NCBI RefSeq assembly: GCF_037325665.1
Contig: NC_090246.1
Coordinates: forward strand, 39,059,786 to 39,123,785
Direction: 5' to 3'
Source: Littorina saxatilis
Lineage: Eukaryota > Mollusca > Gastropoda > Littorinimorpha > Littorinidae
Length of the DNA: 64,000 bases
Shown here: piece by piece, positions 57,478 to 64,000 of the stretch
How the letters are laid out: each line of letters opens with the position of its first letter
Numbering within the stretch: position 1 is the stretch's first letter
Notes under the pieces: model-generated
Seen by the model: the letters and a program-made list of their open reading frames with translations, nothing else
What the model was told of the DNA's origin: nothing
Databases searched by the model: none
Program-made: the position numbers and the translations under genes

Positions 57478-57639
57478 CTGTGGCAGAGTGGGGATGTCGT
57501 TGTCAGCCAGGCACAAATAAACCATCCAGCTACCAACCAACATAACGCACACACGGACGCTTATAACAACGAATAACAGACCGACAGACAGACCGACAGA
57601 CAGACCGACAGACAGACCGACAGAAATACAAATACTGTG

Positions 57640-59683
57640 AACTGTTTCCTTCCCAGCCAGCATGATTCTGCGTGACGCATGCGTTATTTCTGCGTTTTTC
57701 ATGCGGGGATGCGTACGGCCTCGTGACACCTTCGCTTCGCGCGCGTTACTTTTCGCCAACTTTTACGCAGATTGTCGCATTCGAAACGACTTCACCACGC
57801 AGTGTTTAGCACGCATGGATTCAATGAAAAGGTGATTGCAATTTTTGTTTTTCCTAATTTTATACCGTGGGTTTATGCATTTACTTCATGAAATAATTTA
57901 TTATATTTTATGTTATTAAAAAATATTTACTTTTAAATTTTGGTTATGAATAGTTATTCTTCTTCAAAAACTTCTTTTTTTTTTTTTTTTAGAAAAAAAA
58001 TTGCATAAAAACTTTCAATCCGTTATTTTTCAGTTTATCTTAAGACAGTTTCGGTTAAAAAAAAATGCATTTAAAAGTTTAATAAAAATATTTTTATTTT
58101 ATGTAATGGTTTTCTCATTTAATTTTTATTTAATCATTTTGTTATTACCAACATGTATTTGCTTAATTGTTATCCTGATTATTTTTATCTTAAAATAAAT
58201 ATGATTATTTTAATTTGTATTATCATTATAATTGTTTTAGCATGTAATATAATTATTGTAATGGGGATTTGGTATTGTTGTAGGAATCAGCTTTCCACAA
58301 AATAATGTCGTGGAAAAATCTAGGCAAAGCATAATAAAAATATTATATGAACAGAAAAGATAACTGAAATCTATATGAACACCCATAACAAAACGATAAA
58401 AACATTTAAAAAATTCAGATTAAACAAAAAAATGTAAACTAAAGTAACTTTGAAACTAATTATCTACTCAAAATAAAGGCTGATGTTAATGGTTACATAA
58501 AATTTGTTCTCAGCATATTTTCATTTTATTTTATTTTGCTTTGGAAGAAAATCTCTATGAAAGTTCAATTTCAGGGGAGACAGTTACCTTGACTGAAAAG
58601 AGCAATTTATTGAAGTTATTTCCCTTGTCTGTCAGACAATCTCCAACTTCCTGTTGGCAAGAAGTCTGTCAAATCCACATTGTATCGGCGTTTTTTTGCT
58701 TTTTCTTCATATTGACTTGTATTTTTGACTTGCTTATTGGATGCAAGGTAATCTTATCCTTCTCTCTGAAATGAAGATTGACTTCTTTCAAGAATAGGTA
58801 AGTTGATCAACTGAAGGAAAGATTTGGGAATTTGAATTTTTGATAGCTCGCGGCTTCGGCTTCCGAGTTTGATGGCAGAGAGAATTTCTCACACTTTCGA
58901 TTTTTTTTTCGCCTAGAAGAACACTGTTCTATTCATTCATGTTTGTTTTGTCTGAAAGATGGATGAATGAACTAACTTTTCCAAAAACATAAAGTTGATT
59001 GATGCAGTGGTTTGTTTTTAAGGAGTTGTGGAAGAGTGAAAATACCATCCGAATCCCGATTCGCGGGTCGCTCACGGCACCATAAAAACTGAATTTTCGT
59101 TTATCATTTTATGTCTCATTGTCTGTTTCTTGGTGAACTTTGGTTGGTTCCTAATCTGGTCGAGTCATTGCGGCAGCAGTTGTCAGGAGCTTTAGTAGTA
59201 ATACTAATAGGCTCTTCATATATCTGGTTTTTTTTTATTTGTATCTTTTTATTTTTCCACAGATGTTCAACTTTCAGTTCCGCATACTGACATAGACTCA
59301 TAGTCATAGTGGAATATTCTGTGTCTGAGTCTCGGAAAAGAGAAAAATTACCCTTGTTCCCGAGGCATGCATAGACTAGAGAGGCAGGCAGAGGCTGTGT
59401 CAGCGTGTGCAGTGATAAAGTTGAAAAACAGATTTTTTTGAAATAAAAATAAAAAATACATCACAGTGTGACAGAGAAAATAAATATACTAATTTAGTGA
59501 AATTGAGATGCTTATATTTAATAATTAATATTCCAGTTTTGATGTTTGCGTGTTACTGTTACTGTTAGGTTTGGGAATCAATGTGATCCTATTTAACTTC
59601 CAAGTATTTATTTTTTCAGAAAGCTTTGACTTGAGTATGACGGTGCTCACTGCTTGTTTGAACTGAAGGTGAAGAAAGCTGAG
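57640..59683. other. AT-rich intergenic region, no gene supported
   Basis: 57660-57790 is GC-richer, with repeated 'gcgt' and 'acgca' words. From 57840 the sequence is strongly AT-rich with T and A runs. No exon, SINE or inverted repeat recognised. Confidence 0.5.
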
Positions 59684-60671
59684 ATGGACAGTGACCTTAA
59701 CACCGCCACCGATGCCAGTAACGCAGACTGTCGTTCCGTCCCGGCAAGGTGAAGATGAACAGGTATGGCTCGATAGCAATGAGTGTCTCATTCAGAGTCA
59801 TTGATAGTGACACTGACAGCGTCTTTTTGTTCTGTGACTTTGGCTTATTTTGTGTTTTATTCTTTTAGTTATAACCAGATGTGTCAAACAAATTCAGCTG
59901 ATCTCTTTTACTGTTTTAGTGAAACAAATGTATTGTTTCCAGCAAAGGGAAAAAAAATCGGGTGGGGGCGGTTGGTCGATTTTATTTTTATATTTAAATT
60001 TTTATTTTATTTTAATAGTTTTATTGATGTTTGTTTTTAATTAACACAGGCATCTCATTGATGAGAAAGTGTGAACTGTGTCCGCGGGATGCCAGAGAAG
60101 AGTAACTTTTCATCCAAAGTCTGCAAAATTGAATTTAAAATTTAACCTTTTTGATGAATATTTTTGAATGAATACAAAAAGTTCTAGTGTTTGGAGGAAA
60201 AGTTAAGGTCAGTTCAACTTTAAACAAGGATTTTTAGTGTGTGTTTGTTCTTCTGTCTAAAAAAAAACAAAAAAAAAAATCTGCTTGAAGTAAATAAAAT
60301 ACACACAAAAATTTTCATCTCCAACTGCTGAGTCCCTACATCTTTTTACCCCATCAAATGCCACTCTGTATGCCCCTTTAAAAATTGATTGCAATATATA
60401 TATTCCTCATCTTCTCCTGAATTCAAAAATATAGAGATGTCACGTTTACTTTGAACATTTGCTCAGATTGTTTTTTAGTGCTGATGGTTTCTTTTCAGGC
60501 CGACAGATTGTCTAAAATATGTATTGCTTCATGTAAATGACTTTTTGTTCTTCTTTTCTTCCATTCAGCGGACACAAGACTACGAGCAGAGCAGAGCGGC
60601 AAGATAAACATCAGTTCTTGCTGCTGGAGAAGGTTCTACAGGAGCAGATGGACCTGATGCGACTAATTTAG
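59684..60671 (+). CDS. Possible short two-exon gene (55 residues), unidentified
   Basis: An ATG at 59684 opens MDSDLNTATDASNADCRSVPA, with a donor after 59748 (gtgaag). An acceptor at 60567-60568 (ccattcag) joins in frame to GHKTTSRAERQDKHQFLLLEKV... ending at a TAG (60669-60671). The second part is predicted helical (LLLEKVLQEQMDLMRLI). Unspliced, the first frame stops at once after the donor. It could be a small coiled-coil protein, a terminal fragment of a larger gene, or a non-coding transcript. No family recognised. Confidence 0.3.
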
Positions 60672-62230
60672 TAATTGGTCGCCAAAGAATCATGGTGGAG
60701 CCAGAGCCTGTGCTACTGTTCGATGGAGTCATCTTTTTACTGTTGAGTGTGGAAGATGTTGAAGGCACATGATGGATCTGTCGAAGGAGTGATCACTGGT
60801 AGGTGGCTTTGAATGCTATTGTTGAAGCAGACCAGTCATGCCTGTGCTATTTTCCCCAGATAACTGTAGCAAGATCTTGTGAGAGTGACATGTTATTGTT
60901 AGACGCTCTTTAGGCTTTAAATGTTACCTTGAGTGTGTGCTTTTTGGAGGATGCCAGATGTCATCACGGTTCACGGGTGTATCTTAACTGTTCATCAGTT
61001 CTCAGTCATGACCAGTTTCCCATTATCCTGGGAATTCATGCAAGGTTTATGCGTATTGGTCACATTTGTGAATTTAACCAACACATTTTGATGATAAAAC
61101 TATGCTTATGGGTACGCACAATGATGGGCCTCTTTTTCTCATTTGGGGTGCGGAAAATGCATGCACCACTTTGTTTTCTGTGATCATTGCATCTGTGAGA
61201 AATAATGCAAATATTGCTCTGTGGCCAGAGCTGCCATCTGCTAGGTTTTCAGGGATGTAACAGAAATTGCTACGCTGTTTCCTCAAGTTCAAAATTGCAA
61301 GTGCTACACTCGAGCAAATAATCACAAACATGCAACAGTGCCTTCTTGTGAGTTCTGATTCTCACTTTGTGTAGGCATCGGATTATGGGTCAGAAAAAAA
61401 TTGTCCACACTGAATAGTATCACGGTTGACGCTCTCTTCTAACTATGTTTGTGCTTTCCAAATGAAGATTTGTGAGATAGTATTGAATGATTGATGCAGG
61501 TCACCTGAGGTGTGTGATTACATTTTATGACAATGCTACACTCAATCACCATTTGCTCTTCTGAAAACTTTTTTTTTTAAAGCAAGTGCGATTATTGATT
61601 TTTTGTTCCAGGTGACAGTATGATGCTTCCAGATTGAATTGTTTGTATGTGAAGAAGAGCTGTCTGAATATTTGATTTTTGGAATTCAGTTGGCTTGTTT
61701 TGTTTGTTTCAGATCCATGACCATGAGCTCGGTGTGGTTGGTGGACATGAACTAAAGACGACTACTGATGCTGTGATGACGAAGGTGTTCCATAGGCTAC
61801 ACGGTTGCTGACAGGGGGCTCTGGGGGAGGGCAGGGAAAGAGACCATGGTGTACGCTGCGACTAAAAGCCATCGACAGTGAGTTGTTTTTCATAATTTGT
61901 AAAATCATCCTGGTCCTTTTAGGAAGAAGATAAAATCCATGTCTACAAAACAACAAGTTATTTCTGTCTCAAATTTTGTTCTTTGGAATCAATTTTAAAT
62001 TTGCCATGTTTCACATGTGAATGATAGTTGTCAAAGCTTTTACGCTTAACATTAAATTGCTAGAAGCCAAGTTCCTGAGCTCATTTGTCAGTGTCATGGA
62101 TTTTCGACTACATACGAAATAAGGATGTTAGCAAACGGTATGATGTCGTCACATATGCGTCTGCACGTCACAGTACATGTATTATGAATTTCCGAAGGCC
62201 CCCAAAGAAAAAGTCATAGTAAAGGTAACT
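60672..62230. other. Intergenic, no gene supported
   Basis: A segment at 61713-61781 is bracketed by 'gtttcag' and 'gaaggtgt' and could be a non-coding exon of the transcript above, but nothing supports coding. Confidence 0.4.
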
Positions 62231-62715
62231 TTAACCACTTGACTGCCTTATGACGGGTATACCAGTCATGCGCTTGTGCAGCCGCAGCGCCTTAGGACGG
62301 GTAAACCCGTCTTCTCCGTTCCGGGATTTTCCAGAAATGCTACGTCACTGCTGACACACAAATAGCAGCCAATGGCTTGGTAGGATACCTCATTCTCATG
62401 AATAAACATAAATGGTGACGCGGTTTTGCGTTTGAAGGCTATTTTCGGCCTTGTCGACAGGGTATGGGAGAGAAATCTCGACTCGTCAAAATGGCTAACG
62501 GTGACTGTCGACCGGGCCCTAGTAGGGAAAAACAAAGCCGGACTGACGCTACAGGCGGTGCAAATGATTATGGATACTGACAGGGGAAGGGGGAGATCTT
62601 CTTTCGGACAATTCGTTGGAAACAGGTAGATGACAGTGATTATAATCCTTTCTTGGAGCGAGCAAAACAGCCACCTGTGTTTGATCCACAGGCACCGGAA
62701 GATGCGCCGGGCTGA
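62231..62715 (+). mobile_element. piggyBac-like remnant (5' end and N-terminal coding trace)
   Basis: TTAA (62231-62234) is followed by CCACTTGACTGCC, then 'gacgggtataccagtcatgc', similar to piggyBac-type termini. Downstream, an ATG at 62492 opens MANGDCRPGPSREKQSR and closes after 29 codons. A later in-frame stretch reads VDDSDYNPFLERAKQPPVFD, resembling the acidic N-terminal region of piggyBac transposases, then stops. No transposase core or matching right end is seen before 64000. Confidence 0.35.
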
Positions 62716-63686
62716 TTTTTCAAAAGTTCATATTTAAACATCATTATAAGCCAAACTAATTATCATTTCCATGATTAGACACTAAAAACAGATTCTTGGT
62801 TCAATTTCCTTTAAAAACAACATAGGTTTTACTTACCTACCTACTGGCAGGTTTCACAGTATTGCTTTGGTCACTGGGTCGAAAGTTTGTATGCTTATCA
62901 TTTCTGTTTTAGATTGCATTGTGTAACATGCTTGGTATATTTTTACTTGTGGTGGAATAAAGACATAGAAAAGACAATGTCAGCGCATTTTGTGTTGTTT
63001 GTGCTTTGTTACGATCTAAAATAACATTGCTATCGTTCAATTTGCGACAGACGTGATTTCCCGATTTTTACCATCACGTAATCATGACACGAAAAGTATC
63101 AACCCACACAGGTTTTAAAATCAAGACCTGATAATTGTTTGAAAGGAATGCAATTCGAGTCATAATCATACAAACATTTGTAAAAAAAACAATTTTTTAT
63201 GACTTTATCGTGACGTCGAAAATCACCTCTCCTGCTCGAAAGCGTCGGTCGGGAAAAATACCCCACGACGGGAAACCAATTTACCTCCTAGGTTTTGCAT
63301 ACGCACTATTTTCTTCTACAAACATATGTTTTTGTGTGTAAATAAACATACAGAACAGAATTACGGCAATGGAAATGTCAAATTCTTGTTTTGGAACTGA
63401 AAACGAACGTTGCTATCGTTATCCGGGCGGCGTCGGGTGAAAAAAAAAACGATAGCAGTTTTTTTTTTATTTGAGTTTATCGTCTCGTTTTCACAGTTAT
63501 GACCTTGACACGTATTCCTACGCACGCGCCATGTTGAACTCGTTCGACTGATGATGCATTTTTCTGCAAAGTTTGCGTTGTTCTCTTTAAAAACTGAATG
63601 AAAGTGTGTCTGTCGCCAACGATAGCGTTTGCCAACGATCGCGATGCACTTATTTCAGGAAGTTTAACGCTTGTTTTGTGCTGAAA
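62716..63686. other. Intergenic, no gene supported
   Basis: The word 'gctatcgtt' recurs several times in this stretch and beyond. No coding region recognised. Confidence 0.4.
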
Positions 63687-64000
63687 AGGTTGTTAATTTG
63701 CATTCGCTTTGATAGATAGCATGAAGGATTGTACTGGGTTTGAACTTACGCTCGTGATGGTTCCACTCTCTTCTCAAATTCGATCGTAGGGTAAGAAAAA
63801 TGCTCGAGGTGGCGAAATTGTGCTATCGTTGGAATTTTGCCACGACAGTCAAGTTTGGTTCAGCGCTTTATCGTTTAAAGGTTGTTAATTTACATTCGCT
63901 TTGATAGATAGCATGAAGGATTGTACTGGGTTTGAACTTACGCTCGTGATGGTTCCACTCTCTTCTCAAATTCGATCGTAGGGTAAGAAAAATGCTTGAG
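63687..64000 (+). repeat. Start of a ~192-bp tandem repeat running off the window
   Basis: 'aaggttgttaatttgcattc' through 'ggtaagaaaaatgctcgagg' (63687-63806) is repeated almost exactly from 63879 to the window end. Two copies are visible, period about 192 bp. Confidence 0.85.

Overview
The window is animal nuclear DNA, most likely from a marine gastropod mollusc or a close lophotrochozoan. The evidence is short GT-AG exons separated by long introns crowded with transposons, molluscan-type tRNA-derived SINEs with (GAA)n or (AAATA)n tails, many long dinucleotide arrays, and two clearly spliced conserved genes. The taxonomic call is inference; the eukaryotic nature is seen directly.

Layout. 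(1) 1-1240: promoter-side sequence. (2) 1241-20041, + strand: mitochondrial ribosomal protein uL10m (MRPL10), five exons giving 259 codons. Its introns hold a TA-flanked inverted-repeat element, Helitron-like elements, a young LTR retrotransposon of 7.67 kb in antisense (Ty3/gypsy-related, with integrase before reverse transcriptase as in the Gmr1 group), two tRNA-derived SINEs, a copy of an ~860-bp dispersed repeat and two small MITE-like elements. (3) 20110-28620: intergenic, with a 5'-truncated LINE and a second LINE tail both embedded in (CT)n, two SINEs, CT arrays and a hairpin. (4) 28674-48822, + strand: a complete 18-exon gene for a secreted glycoside hydrolase family 81 endo-beta-1,3-glucanase (laminarinase), about 1056 codons. 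All 17 splice junctions keep frame. Its introns hold a 3.2-kb inverted-repeat transposon encoding a FEN1/XPG-like nuclease ORF, and several tandem repeats that copy or mimic 3' splice sites. (5) 50345-57477, - strand: the 3' part of an unidentified gene (four frame-compatible exons), with a degenerate tandem array of one of its exons and a repeat-bearing 3' UTR. (6) 57480-64000: AT-rich intergenic sequence, a possible short two-exon + strand gene, a piggyBac-like remnant, and the start of a tandem repeat that runs off the window.

The genes are functionally independent: uL10m belongs to the mitochondrial ribosome stalk base, and the GH81 enzyme is predicted to be exported to digest beta-1,3-glucan (algal laminarin or fungal wall glucan). 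They share repeat-driven remodelling of introns. The most unusual signals are the decoy 3' splice-site arrays in front of GH81 exons 9 and 13, the nuclease-bearing inverted-repeat element, and the serially decaying exon copies in the minus-strand gene.
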